The notes below the pieces were generated by a model, which saw only the letters and a list, made by a program, of their open reading frames with translations, was not told where the DNA came from and searched no databases. A program made the translations under genes and the position numbers. A stretch of DNA of 64,000 bases from positions 1,054,001 through 1,118,000 of the forward strand of contig OY978100.1 in the NCBI GenBank assembly GCA_963854735.1. Reading direction: 5' to 3'. This DNA is from Marvania coccoides (Eukaryota > Chlorophyta > Trebouxiophyceae > Chlorellales > Chlorellaceae). Shown in pieces: positions 12,610-23,560 of this stretch (the first letter of the stretch is position 1; every line of letters starts with the position of its first letter).

Positions 12610-14626
12610 TCTCGGCAGCCGCAGCAGCAGCAGCAGCATTGGCAGCTGCCGCAAATTTCTTGGCCTTAAGCTCACCCCTCTTCGCCATCTTCGTCCGCTC
12701 AGCCCGTTCGTCAGACCCCCCCTCCCCCAACGGAGGTTTCAGCACCGTGCCAGACGTTTCCTCCGGCTGTGCACCGAGACCCCGGGCACCCCGCTGGAGA
12801 CCCACCGCAGTCTCTGTCTGCAGGCAAAGGACACGGGCAAAAAAGATATGCATGGGTAGAAAGTGCCTGGGGCGATGCCCACAGACTTTTTTCTTTAAAA
12901 AAAAATAACGTCTCACGAGGAAGAGATAAAAGGGAAAGGAAAAAAATCAAACGCAGAGAGACCAACTCGCCTGGTCCTTGGTGTCCACCTCCATGAAACG
13001 GTACAGCTCCTCCACCGTCGAGCCTGCGAAAGAAGAGTGTACAAAAAAAGAAAGGAAATGATGAAGAAAATAGAACGGCGGCATGAAGGAAAAAGAGGGA
13101 AAAGAGGAGGGGGGGGGGGGGGGGGGGGGGGGGGGAATCCCCACGCGGTACACAGTTCTGCGCTCTGTTCTTATACAATTGTTCCCACTACCTACCGGCA
13201 GCGGGCAGTTGCTTGCCCGGGGGGCGGGCAGAGGAAGTACGGGGCGTCGGCGAAAACAGCCTATTCTTGTCGAGCCGCTCCTTGAGGAGGTCCCGTGCGG
13301 TGACCACCCACTCCATGCAGCCCCTTTCGTCGACCGGGGAACTGGACTCGTCAAAATATAAAGTGCCCATGTACAGCATATTCGAGTGACGGAGAGAATC
13401 GCCGAGCTGCAACACAGCGACCCGTATGCACGCCATGGCGTGGTCCACCAGGCCGTTGAGATGTCCGTTGACAGCTAGTTCCTCGAACCCCCACCTGCAC
13501 AAGAAACAGAAATAAACAAAGGAAAAGCGTAAAAATCTTTGCCGTTTGGAATCAGATACACAAATAGTACCAGCAGGGATTCGCGTCATTGCTGCGTGCG
13601 GAAGAAATGTACTCGGTGGAGCCCCCAGCGATGCACAAGACGATTCCAGACAATCAGATAGAAGAGGGCCTACCTGTCTGTCCCACTCACGTCATCCTCC
13701 ACCGGCTTGTGGCCTTCTGCAAGCTTTCTCATGGTGCTGAACAGCCTCTCTGCGATGGAGAGCAAGCCGCTGACGTCGCAGTCCGTCACCACCGCCGCCG
13801 CCACCATCGCCGCCACCGCCCTTGCCTTGCTCTGGTTCTTCTGGGACAGTAGGTCCTGCAGCGCTTCTCGGCGCTCCATGTGGTACAGCGGCATGTCTCG
13901 CATCGTGTGGAGCAGATTGACGGCCAGTAACTGCATGGGGGGTGGGTCGAAGAGAAGGAAGGGGTGAGAACTACGTTTTTGCGTTGAAACGACAAGTGCT
14001 TCGTTTGCTAGAAGAGACCCCGCTAAAAAGGCTAAAATTATGAAGAATTATAAACGTGCGTGTGCAGATACTCGCCAGGCATGCCAGGGAGTTGTGTGCC
14101 ACTGCCCCATCCACTGCGGCCCCCAGGGCAGCCACCAGCGCCTTGAGCGCCTTCTCGTTGCGCTCGTTCCAGGCATAGATGCTGTCCATCGCGTCTTCAT
14201 TGGGGCGCAGCTTCTGTGGCTTAGCATCTAGGGGCTCGCCGGCTAGCCGCACGAGCGCCTTTGCCAGCGCCAGGGAAGAGCAACCGCTGGGGTGGCGCAG
14301 CACCGCCGCCTCCAGGTCCTCCAGCGCCACGTTGCGCTGCTCGATGGCTTCTGCCAGCGCCGCATCGGGGGGTTCTTTCAGCTTGCGGTTGTCAGCGAGC
14401 GTCTGCCGGGCGCTGTCCTTGGCGAGGAAGGCTTGGTAGGCCGCTTCCATATCGTCCGGCACGCCTGCCTGCTCGAAAATACGAAAACGGAGGTGGGGGG
14501 CGGAGAGGGGGGTTTGAGGCTCGCCAGCGAAACACCCTTGCTCCTCAAAATATGAGATGCAAACGTAAATAATGTGCTCACCACGGACGCAGAGACGGCG
14601 CTCGTCGTCGTCTGATCCAGATCCAT
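10469..14626 (-). CDS. plant-type ubiquitin-specific-protease-related protein (USP53/54-like, DUF627/DUF629 type)
   Basis: Exons on the minus strand: 14626-14582, 14468-14076 (GC donor), 13930-13691, ~13493-13196, 13023-12971 (GC donor), 12817-12444, ~12359-11576 and 11474-10469. The catalytic domain opens with GLANTSGD then [12 protein letters not shown] across a splice junction, continues through CPKCRSR and [10 protein letters not shown], and ends with [23 protein letters not shown] and [10 protein letters not shown]. This matches the plant proteins annotated as USP-related with DUF627/DUF629; Cys, His and Asp of the triad are all present. N-terminal exons are helical; a middle exon is Ala-rich ([11 protein letters not shown]...) and basic. 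Two one-base frameshifts fall in G/C runs (about 12290-12297 and 10632-10638), each cured by removing one base. The exon 3/4 join does not keep phase, so a tiny exon may be missing. Deubiquitination is inference. Confidence 0.7.
13109..13135. repeat. G27 homopolymer inside a USP-like gene intron
   Basis: A run of 27 G on the plus strand (C27 on the transcribed-sense strand), in the intron between exons ending at 13196 and starting at 13023 of the USP-like gene. On the sense strand it lies in the middle of the intron. Confidence 0.8.
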
Positions 14627-14853
14627 TTTGCCACGCCCTGCTTCCTTTCACATAGTGCAACCTTTAGTCGTCTCGGGGAGCAGAAACTTGAATTTAGAAA
14701 TGAATTGAATCATTATTGATTTCGCTTCAGGCTGACCCCCCAATCGACGGTATCGTTTGGTTAGGGGTAACTGGAAATAAATGGATATTTTGGAATCGAT
14801 CGCTTTCGCTCGATGGGAGAGAGACGGAAGAACAAAACAAGTATTAATTAGTC

Positions 14854-14865
14854 ATCTGGGTTTTG
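14854..14865 (+). repeat. left terminal inverted repeat of the transposon
   Basis: ATCTGGGTTTTG, perfectly inverted at 22231-22242. It is followed by a GC-rich stretch containing TCCAGC and then GCAACA, both with counterparts on the right end. Confidence 0.5.
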
Positions 14866-14919
14866 CGCGGGGTACACTCCAGCGTAAAAGCTGGCAACAG
14901 TCGGAAAGCATGTGTGTAT

Positions 14920-15060
14920 TCAACGTTTTTTCGTGTGGGTGTTGCCCGACGTTGGGCTGAGTCGCGTTGGACAACGCAACCCAACATGTCAAATATTTTC
15001 CCGACGTCTCCCAACAGTGGCGTTGAATGATGCTGGCCAGCACAGCGTCAATGGCTATGA
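14920..15060. repeat. left subterminal motif cluster
   Basis: GTTG/CAAC words are dense here: GGTGTTGCC, ACGTTGGGC, GCGTTGGACAACGC, ACCCAAC and CCAACAGTGGCGTTG (15011-15025). The last matches CAACACTGGCGTTG in the right-hand cluster (22124-22137) at 13 of 14 positions. They are candidate binding sites for a transposon-encoded protein. Confidence 0.4.
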
Positions 15061-15566
15061 TTACACAGTGGCGTTGCATTTCACTCAATTTCAGCCTGTG
15101 TTTCTACAGTTTTCAACGCCAAGACCGCTCATCACATTTCCCGCTTCCTCTCTGTGCACCACAGCCACTCCAAGCGATGTCAATGACTTTAAAATGGAAG
15201 GCACACGCTGTGCTAATCTCTACGGGCCCTCATCTTCAGAAATTATTTGCAAGATGACAATTTGCACGAAAACCTACCTAATCTCTTAAACCAGAATGCT
15301 TGCGCATTGAACCAGCTTTCAAATTCAAATATATCATAATTAGCATTGAATTAGCACGTCGAAGTGGCAGCGGACTACTCAGGGAGCGGCCTCCGCGATT
15401 TTCAATTAAATAAAAATGGGGTTGTTTCGACTGCTTCACTTCTCCCTCCAGTCATTTAAGTATAAAAAATTCATATTTCCTGTATTTCATCAATATGTGT
15501 TCTGACTGGCTCCCTTGAGGTGCACATTGACTACATTACATCTATCCCAATGCTGAACCCCCCTCT

Positions 15567-18500
15567 TTAAGCAACGTAGGGGTTCAGAATGGAGACATTC
15601 TCCTTTGAAGGATGCGGCTGGATGTACACGGGCCGCAAAACCTCGGCCACGTCCACTAGCTGCGTAAAATCCACGGTGTGATTGCCGGCGCCGCGTACGG
15701 TGCGACTCTGCCGCTCCACCTTCAGCTGCGGCATCCCCAGCAGCTTCAGCCTCCAGTCAGCGTCGGCATCTTCGGCGTACCACCGAACGAAGACGAGGCG
15801 CTTGGGTGCCCGGCCGAATTGCACCTCCACAAAGGCAATCACGTCAGCGTACCATTCGACGGGGTCTTCTTGCGAAAATCCTGCCGCCCGCACGGCAATG
15901 GAGCTGCACATACGGCTGTCGAAGACCTTGCTGACGAGCTTGACGGCCTCTGGCGGGGCGCCGATGCGGCGGTAGTACGGGCAGCCTGCAGTGCCGTACA
16001 CGAGGACGGAGGGCCTGGGCGCGCCGAGCCCGTTGTCTCTTGCCAGTTGCGCGGCGTCGTATGTCAGCTGCTGCAGCTCGGGAGCTGCCTTCAGGAGGGT
16101 TGCCGCCGTGTCGTTGGTGGTGCGCTCCCCCAGCGCCAATTCTTCCATCGACACCTTCACCGACCGCTTGGGGAACTCCACCCTTCGGTACTGCAGAGCG
16201 CGCTTCTGCAAGCTGCTCCTCCCAGCCTTTTCCTCCGCGCTGGCGTCTAGAAGGCGGTAGATGGACGCAGAACGCGCAGCGTGGCTAGAAACCTGCGACG
16301 CCATCATCTCCGGTCGATTATTCGTGAAGTTGCCCGAGCGCTTCAGGTCTTTGTGGGAGCGCTCCTGGAAGCCGGTGTCGGTGTAGGCGGAGGAGGCTAC
16401 CGTTTCGATGACCTCCTCAAATTTCCGCAGAGCAAAAAATTTGAGCAACTTCCAGCCAGCCCCGCCGCGGTGGAGGTGCTCAAGCACGGCGGATTGCAGG
16501 TCGATGCGGAGAGTGCGCAGCTGGTCAATGGTGGCCTTGGTGTGGATCTCACGCTCAAGGACGGCATCCCATTTTAGCAGCGCTGCGGTGGGGAAAATGA
16601 GGGGAATCGATTTTTAGCAATGGTTAACAAGCAGCGTGGAGGACAAAGACGGCGCATTTTTTTGTTATAATGAAAGGTTCGATTTCCAGGGTTTTAGTTT
16701 AGAAACCGACGCACCGGCAAGGCAGCGGATGAGCGGTTCAAAGCGCTCGTCCATGAGCAGCGCTGGGCCGATAATCAGCGTGATGGCGTGCTGCTCATCG
16801 GCGGTTATGGACGCTTGCTCCATCCCCGTGGTGGGAATGGGCAGATTGGGGTGCTTAGGGCACTTGGCCAAGTATTGGTTGACCTGCGCTTTGAAGAATA
16901 AACAAGTAAATTTCCAATTATATATATATTTGTTGAGTTGCAAATATTTTCTATTTTTGTAGAAGGCAAAATATAAAGTGTGTTACTTACCCTCGTCAGA
17001 ATGTTCTCGTCTCCGCTGACCAACGAGTTGAGAACACTCGCAGCCACAGTCTTGCCCTTTTTCGTTTGGTGCTCAGGAACGTTGGCCACCAAGTACAGCT
17101 CCACTCCTTTATAAACGGTGTGCAGGCGATCAGCCATCGCAAGCTGATAGCAGTCGGCGGCAAAAAAGCCTGCTAGTGCTGGGCGCCGCACCCGGGCCTT
17201 TTCCACCGGTAACGAACACGTCACGCCACCACGGCGGGCTGGGTCGAAAAAAACCACGTCATGCAACAGCGAATATTTGCTCATTTCTTTTCTTGCCGCT
17301 GTCACCGCGGCATTGCTGCCCATCGTGCCCGCCGCCCGCATGTCGGCAGCCGCCGCCGCCACGTCGAAAACGCGCAGCATGTCCTCCTCTGTGCGGCGCG
17401 GGTACTCTCCCAAGGCGTCGTCCAGCCTGTGTTGTGGCACCAAGTATGTCACGTCGGGCATGGCGCACTTTGTCCCCGTGCCAACGAGGAGTCCACCGCC
17501 AAGCGCAGGAATGTCTCCCAAAATGGCGCAACAACCGGGGTATACCCAGGCATCACACTCCCACTGGTCTTTCAGCGACAAACCCCTGAAAAGCAGGCGG
17601 TGGAAGGTGAATGGCTATTTTTTCAAGCTGTGAGAAGGAAACAAATGGCGCTTACGTCAAAGTGTACGACTTCAGCTCTTCAAGGGCGAGCTCCAGCGTC
17701 TTTTGGGTGACCCAATGCTGCAAGGTCGCACAAAAGCTTGCAGAAATGCCGAGAGATGTGTGGTCGAGGACCGGGATGTCTGCAATTCTGGTGGTGCCTC
17801 GCCGCTTAAAAACTGAAGAGCGGTCCAGCCCCAATGCGATGAAGTTCACGGGCTTCACCCGCAGCGCTGCATGATTCATCTTTGTCTCGTCGAAGTAAAG
17901 TCCAAAGGGCTCCACCAGCACTTCCTCGCCTAAGTTTCTTTGGCTATGAATGGCCTGCATTTCAAAAAATTAGGAAAGCAGGGAAAATTATTAACAGTAG
18001 CCATCGCAACGTTAAGAAAAACTTACAATGAGGACCCTCAAATGCTCGCCAAGCTGGGGCCGCCCAAAGAGCTCCTCTCCCTTGTTGTTGATTGCGCCAA
18101 GGTCTGCCGCTGCAACTACACCCCCCTTGAAGGCATGTTCTTGCAGCACGTTTTTAATGTGCTTCACCACGCGGCAAGTGATTACCTTCCCGTTGACCTC
18201 GATGAGGACCACCTCTTTCCACGGCTGCCCCCACACCGCCGCTTCTACGCTCGCACGCCACTCGTCAAATGCGGGAACGTTTCGCCAGCGGGCTAGGTTG
18301 CGCGAGAAGAAAACATCAAGCAAGTCGTCCGCATGAGTCCTAGGGAGGTAGGGAATGCAAGAAAGCGCCACTCGCTCTTCGGCGGTGAGGTTTGGGCCGA
18401 GGCGGCCCAAGAGTCGCTCATGTGAATGGGCCTCCTCGTCATCGTCGTCGTCATCACCACCAAGAGCCCATTGCGGGTTGATGCAGCGATCTAGGTCGGC

Positions 18501-18815
18501 CGCTTCAATGCCACCGTGGTTTGAAAAGCTCGCCGACTCCGAGCGGGGCGGCAAGCCCTCGCAAGACGGCGGACCACAATCGCCCAGATGGAACACCTCC
18601 GCAGGCTCTAATCCACCATCTCCATCGTCTGCAGCTCCCGCCGGAACGCCGTCGCTGCTCCATTCTGCAGGTGTAGCCCCGGCGCCGACGCTCGCCACCG
18701 ACGAAATCAAGCGATTCCAGCACTCTCCTCGCATCCCCAAATGCACGTGGAGGTGTTGAAAACTACGCCCACATGCTGGACACTCCTGTTTGCGCCGCTT
18801 GGGCGCCCTGAACAT
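15567..18815 (-). CDS. Plavaka-like DDE transposase
   Basis: Five exons with agreeing phases: 18815-18027, 17954-17656, 17585-16991, 16883-16715 and 16582-15567; about 955 residues (an in-frame ATG also exists at 18890). The N terminus has a zinc-finger-like CPACGRSFQHLHVHLGMRGEC, as in fungal Plavaka proteins, then an Asp-rich linker. The core contains EPFGLYFDETKMNH (candidate first Asp), WVYPGCCAILGDIPALGGG and MPDVTYLVP (candidate second Asp), followed by a KTVAASVLN helix region. Exon 5 carries LKFFALRKFEEVIETVA, then GFQERSHKDLKRSGNFTNNR, comparable to the E-x-x-HK-x-x-K...TNN region of KDZ/Plavaka transposases. The C-terminal FVRWYAEDAD...LNPYVA resembles the Plavaka tail. All exons are open, so it may be active. 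Family assignment is by motif memory; catalytic residues are tentative. Confidence 0.65.
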
Positions 18816-19157
18816 TTTGATTTGATTTTCACAGATGTGGAACACACGATTTTGTGGGTATCGTTTCGGAGAGGCGCCGTATGTATTCAATAGAATTTAG
18901 AATGACTATTTTATATATTTTCATGCATTTTAAAGGAAACCAATAGTTTTTCGTGGGTTGGCCAAAATAATTTTGAAAATTAACAACCGTCCGACGGTTG
19001 CCCTTGCCGGTACCATGTCCTGCAGATGGTCCTCTTGGGCGTTGTACTTAATCTTTCTATTCATGCAAGTTTACAACCGAGCAACGCCGCGTTCTGTTCA
19101 GAAATAATTTGTTTTTCAAACAGTAGTTGTCGGCGTCCACACGCCACCCCGCCCACA
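18816..19157. promoter_or_regulatory. divergent promoter region inside the transposon
   Basis: AT-rich 270-340 bases between the transposase start (minus) and the second gene (plus). It contains a short hairpin, CAACCGTCCGACGGTTG (18984-19000). Both transposon genes are presumably driven from here. Confidence 0.4.
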
Positions 19158-21260
19158 ATGCCTCCTAGGAAACCCCGGGGCAAGCCGTCTCTTGCCAATG
19201 CGATGGACACCAGCCCCCCGTCCGCCCGTCCCTCCAACCAGCGTTCTGCCAACGGAGATGGCCAGGTATGCGAGCTTTATAGTTTGTATGCATTTGCTGA
19301 ACCTCCCACCGCTTGATTGAAATTTGTACATCCAAATTTCAACCTCCCCGGGGACCAGCAATCCCAAATATATTGTCGGGCTGGCTGTTTTTCTTAATTA
19401 AGCAAAAATTTAAACGGTGATCTTTCCTCTCCTTCCCTACTTCCGCCCCCGGGCCCGGATCGCTCAAGGCTACCACCAAGCGTGTCATTCCTCACTCGCC
19501 TGATGCTGCCACACTCAAGGCGCCCCGCCGTGGCGGTCCGCCCACCCTTGTTGAGGATCCCAAGTTTGATTACTACTCCAGCGAGGAGGTGCCCCTCCCC
19601 TACGAGTCTGACGAGTTCGAGGAGGACGACAACGACCGCGTGCCCGAGTTACACCCTGCTAACTTCACCCCCGAGGAGAATCAGCTCATCGACGTTGAGC
19701 GCCTTGCTCGTCCCCAGCACGAGCAGCGGGCACCCGACGCCCCCATGGCTGCCAGATACCTAAGGTTCCAGGCAACGGAGGGCAGCCCTCCCGCTGCCGC
19801 TCAGGGCCGCCGCAGCCCAGCCGGGCGTGGCCCCCAGGCGCCCCTCTCTGCCTTGTCACCCCGCCTTGTCCGCTTTTCCGACGATCCGGCAGGCTCTCCC
19901 CACCACCCCGAGCTGCTACGCGCCAGCCAGCCCTCCTCCCGCAGCCCTCGTGCTGCTGCGCAAGAGCACACCGAGGTCGAGGCGGTTTTCTCTTCCATGA
20001 TGGAGCGGGTCCTTCACCTCTTGGAGCGGCAAAGCACCGAGGTCGGGGCTCTTCCACGTAAGTTGACGTTGTTAGAATAAATTCATGGTTCTTTCTCTTG
20101 TTGAGAATATGTCACCGTCGGTGCCGATTTTTTATATATATTTCCCTCGCAGGCTTGCTGCGCCTGGTCCTTGACCGGTTCGACGATGTGTTGGAGGAGA
20201 TAAAAAAGCGCAGCCCTGAGAACGGCAGCGCCCCCAACAGCCGCGACAGGGAGATGGTAGATCTTTTTTCCTTCAGTATTTTATTGGTTATCGGTGTTAA
20301 AATTGTCTTTCTCCCCCTTTAATGCGGTTTATTACAATTTAATTAAACTCGGTTTTAATTTTAATATCCCCATGCCAATGTTATTTTGCAGACCAAGGAG
20401 GTGAAGGCGCACATCATGGCGCTCGAGCTCATCGCCGACCCCAACCTGGGGGGCTTCTTCCCCTCTGCCCCGTTTGTGCAGCTGGTGGTGGCCCTCTACC
20501 TGGGCTATACCGACATCAACAGCGCGCGCATCCACGCGCGTGACCAGATCAGTGGCCTCGTTAAACGGGTGTGATAAAAAATTAATTTGCCATTTTGCCA
20601 TCAAATCTGAAATCAGCGCGCCATTAACCAAGCCCTTTCCCCTTGATTATTATGTAGGTGGGGTTGATCTTCCGCGTCAACATCCGCGGTGAGGTCGCCC
20701 GCGAGGTGAAGCAGAACTGGGTGCGGCTGTTCTCAGGCTTCGCCATTGCTGGCCGGCTGCTGATCCACCCCAACGGCAACATCGACGCCACGGTATCGCG
20801 CATGGTTCTGGAGGGGCGCGCCTATAGCGCGCTGGGCAACGAGCCCTACGCCGACCAGCGGTACCGGGAGCTGCTGGTGCTGTGCTCCGGTATTTTCCGC
20901 CCCGCCGGCACCTCCACTCAGGCGCTGATCGCACAGATCGACTTCCTTCCCGCCACCGTCATCGCATACATCGAGCTCGTGGTATGGTAACGTGCTGTGC
21001 TCTTTCAAACATGTCGAAATCTTCTTGCTGGCGCTTATGCAGCCATACTTTTTCAGATTTCTTTCTATAATCTTTTTCAAAAACTGTTTTGTATTGGCAA
21101 CGTGCAGCTCGAGCGCCAGATGGAGGCGCGCGACACCTCCGGCATCCGGTCTGACATACACCCTGAGGACTACCATGCCCGGGTGGCGGAGGTGCTGCAG
21201 CGCCGCAGCGCCTACGTGTTCCCACTGGTGTCCGGGCTCGATGCTCAGGCGGAAGCATGA
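19158..21260 (+). CDS. unrecognised second gene of the transposon
   Basis: Exons 19158-19265, 19469-20066, about 20153-20257, about 20392-20570, about 20658-20987 and about 21108-21260, with consistent phases, give roughly 490 residues. The N terminus is basic and Ser/Pro-rich (MPPRKPRGKPSLANAMDTSP), followed by an acidic segment (YESDEFEEDDNDRVPELHP) and a disordered Pro/Ala region. The C-terminal half is helical: FSSMMERVLHLLERQSTEVG, LVLDRFDDVLEEIKKRS, IMALELIADPNLGGFFPSAP and LLIHPNGNIDATVSRMVLEG. No known family is recognised. Its divergent arrangement with the transposase and position inside the inverted repeats suggest an accessory transposition protein, perhaps the one that binds the subterminal motifs; this is inference. 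The exon order and splice sites are clean, so it is probably expressed. Confidence 0.6.
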
Positions 21261-22060
21261 AGGTTATTGGGGCATAGAAAAAAAACACACACACACATTT
21301 TCTTATTACCATCGAACTCATTACTCAATACTAGCATGTCAAACTAAGGATTTATCCTTAGTGAACTTTAAGCTATTTGTAAAACGTTGTGTCCTTTGTT
21401 CATCTTTTGATGATGATTTGATGATAGCATATTTGTTTTTATGGTGATGATAGCCTGACTGAGTGGATGATGATTCTTGCTTTTCAGCACAAGCCTTTAA
21501 AGAAATTTGTGAAACATTTGTTTTCTGACCTTCAGCGTTGCTTTCTTGTCCTTCTTCGATTCAATGTTTTTCTTTTTTTTCTTCTCAACTTGATCCCTTG
21601 CAACATTGTCATCTGTTTAACTTTTCCTCTTTTCACCATTTTTCATATAGCTTTTTTTCTAGCATTACTTTTTTTCGTATTCTCAATCAACATAGCGTTC
21701 TGCATGCTCTCCCAAATCTGTATATTTTGCGTCCTTTGTTGGCACCTTTTGATGATGCGAATATGTTTGATTGGATGATGTTCTTGCTTTTAGCCCTTTT
21801 TTATTTTTATTATGAACGTTGCCGCTCCATGAGGTGGGTCCAGGGGGCCCACACCTAGTGCGTGCCTGCTCGTGTCTTTGATAATATGCCGATTGAAATA
21901 TGTGTAATAAAAGAATCGTAGCGAATGGGGAAGAAGCTAGCGGCGGCAAATGCAGGTGGCAGCCAAAAAATATGTTCAGAATCCTTCACTTCTACCAAAA
22001 TGCGGCACCGTTGAAAAACATGTGCTACGTGGAAGCGCAGATTTACGCTGAAAACTAGAG
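21261..22060. other. AT-rich 3' region of the transposon
   Basis: No gene seen. It contains an imperfect direct duplication: GTCCTTTGTT ... TGATGATG ... GGATGATG-TTCTTGCTTTT at 21391-21486 and again at 21731-21793. The translated frames are Phe/Leu-rich low-complexity sequence. Confidence 0.4.
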
Positions 22061-22215
22061 ATGCTGAAAAACACAAGTGTTGATCTTCACACTCCAACAC
22101 TTGGAATTATTTCCAACGACATTCAACACTGGCGTTGGCAATCGCTGGGGATAACACTTGTGTTGGATTGCATATTCGAAAAAAGCTCGTATTCAGCGTC
22201 AGTGTTGGCAACAGC
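22060..22215. repeat. right subterminal motif cluster
   Basis: Five or six CAACACTTG-like words occur in both orientations within 155 bases: CAAGTGTTG (22074), CCAACACTTGG (22094, a near-perfect palindrome), CAACACTGGCGTTGG (22124), AACACTTGTGTT (22153) and AGTGTTGGC (22201). They lie just inside the right terminal repeat. Confidence 0.5.
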
Positions 22216-22230
22216 TGGAACGCAGTTTTC

Positions 22231-22242
22231 CAAAACCCAGAT
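22231..22242 (-). repeat. right terminal inverted repeat of the transposon
   Basis: CAAAACCCAGAT, the exact reverse complement of 14854-14865, preceded inward by GCTGGA (complement TCCAGC). Confidence 0.5.
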
Positions 22243-22413
22243 TTTTTATTAAGTTAATGGCAAGTTAAATAAGGAAATAAATGAGAGAATGGTCTAATAG
22301 TTGAATATAACATCAATATAATCTCTCTAAAATACGATTGATGAATACCCAATAATTGTCGTCAACATGGATCAACCTGGTCTCAAGGCCGCTGATGTTG
22401 CATTTATAAAAAA

Positions 22414-22437
22414 GGGGGGGGGGGGGGGGGGGGGGGG
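22414..22437. repeat. G24 homopolymer
   Basis: An uninterrupted run of 24 G on the plus strand, read directly. True length may be uncertain in any assembly. Confidence 0.8.
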
Positions 22438-22861
22438 CACGAACTGCACTCTGGCCTGCCGGGAGTTTCGCCGTGTCACTTACTGGCCACAAACTCGTCG
22501 CGCTCGTCGCAAAACACTTGATCGAGGTATTTTAGAGACGTCGGAGACGGGAAGACGGAGACTCACCGGGTGAGTGCCCTCTCGCCCTGAAGGTGGGCGC
22601 CAGAAAAATAGCTAATATTGCATTCGATCTATTGCAGACTCGCAGCGCGCGTACGTGTGTCGTTGCGCCACGACATTGGGCGCCCGTACGCTTGCAGGCC
22701 AAATTACACCCTCGCCGCTTAAATCCGTTTGAATCTCAGCATCATGGCTGAACGCGAGTGGTTTCAAACCATTTTCTCCACGGGCTCCATGCCGCCACGC
22801 AAAAAATGGTTGAATTACGGAACACATTTGTCCATTGAGGCGAGAACCTGTTCATGGGACG

Positions 22862-23075
22862 TAACTAGTGCTGCCGAATGCGTTTCGAGGCGGCGATAAA
22901 GCTGAAGCTGCTAGAGAAGGTGATGCACACCATGAGGGGTGGATGAGACGCAGCAGATCGTGGTGCTCGGCCAGGTGCTGGCGGCGGGCGCCAACGTGGG
23001 GTACGAGGAGGTGTGCAACCCGCAGGTGCTCAAGGTGATCGGCAGGTCCATCGGCAACCTGTAGGAGCTGATGCC
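22862..23075 (+). pseudogene. decayed coding fragment of unknown origin
   Basis: GC-rich island in AT-rich DNA that reads as two convincing stretches in different frames: RFEAAIKLKLLEKVMHTMRG, then after a one-base shift VDETQQIVVLGQVLAAGANV and YEEVCNPQVLKVIGRSIGNL, followed by TAG and ELMP. No ATG-to-stop frame is possible. It looks like a duplicated exon fragment or a decayed transposon gene. I do not recognise the parent protein. Confidence 0.35.
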
Positions 23076-23181
23076 GGTAGTCGATTCCCAAGTTTTACGC
23101 GTGTTTGTTTGCCGTTGCCTGTGATTTCAATGTCTCACTCAACAACTTTTATTGTAATACGGTCGCTTTGAACCCCTTAGT

Positions 23182-23388
23182 CCCCCCCCCCCCCCCCCAA
23201 CGGCGTCTCAGTTGTCATCAGCGGTCTGCTCTAGCGGTAGAACAGCAGCTGTCAACTCTCGTGTTGCCGTCTCTGGGCGGAGCCTAGACTTCCTTGATTT
23301 GTATTCTTGTTTGTCGGTGACCATGACGCAGCGATGGATTTTTTCTCGGTAGGAAGTCCCATTCTATCTCCACTCCCCCCCCCCCCCC
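23182..23388. repeat. poly-C tracts (C17 and C14)
   Basis: C17 at 23182-23198 and C14 at 23375-23388 on the plus strand, within a non-coding stretch downstream of the copy 2 repeat gene. Confidence 0.75.
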
Positions 23389-23560
23389 ATGCACTGGAGT
23401 CTTTAAACCGCTTGGGGCCAAGCCGACGCCGTGTCGCTTTATTACAAATTCAAAAGGTAAATAAGTACCTAATCAAGGAAAATATATTTCGGCCGTATCG
23501 CCAGACCCCGTGGTTCCCCCCATTCCCCTCACTGCCAGCCTGCAGCGCCGCACGAATCGA

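Larger units (their letters stand above)
14854..22242. mobile_element. probable complete DNA transposon with Plavaka-like transposase (about 7.4 kb)
   Basis: The interval is bounded by ATCTGGGTTTTG at 14854-14865 and its exact reverse complement CAAAACCCAGAT at 22231-22242; TCCAGC recurs about a dozen bases further inward on both sides, offset by one. Inside lie a five-exon transposase gene (minus strand), a divergently transcribed second gene (plus strand) sharing a roughly 270-340-base promoter region, and clusters of CAACACTTG-like words near both ends. Two divergent genes and repeated subterminal motifs recall CACTA/EnSpm-type elements, where a second protein binds such motifs. If the inverted repeats start at CTGGG, both sides are flanked by AT, a possible 2-base target duplication. 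Boundaries are inference from one copy. Confidence 0.55.

Noticed and set aside
14912..15289. Plus-strand frame of 125 codons at the left transposon end
   Set aside because: It lies across the subterminal motif cluster and shows no protein features.
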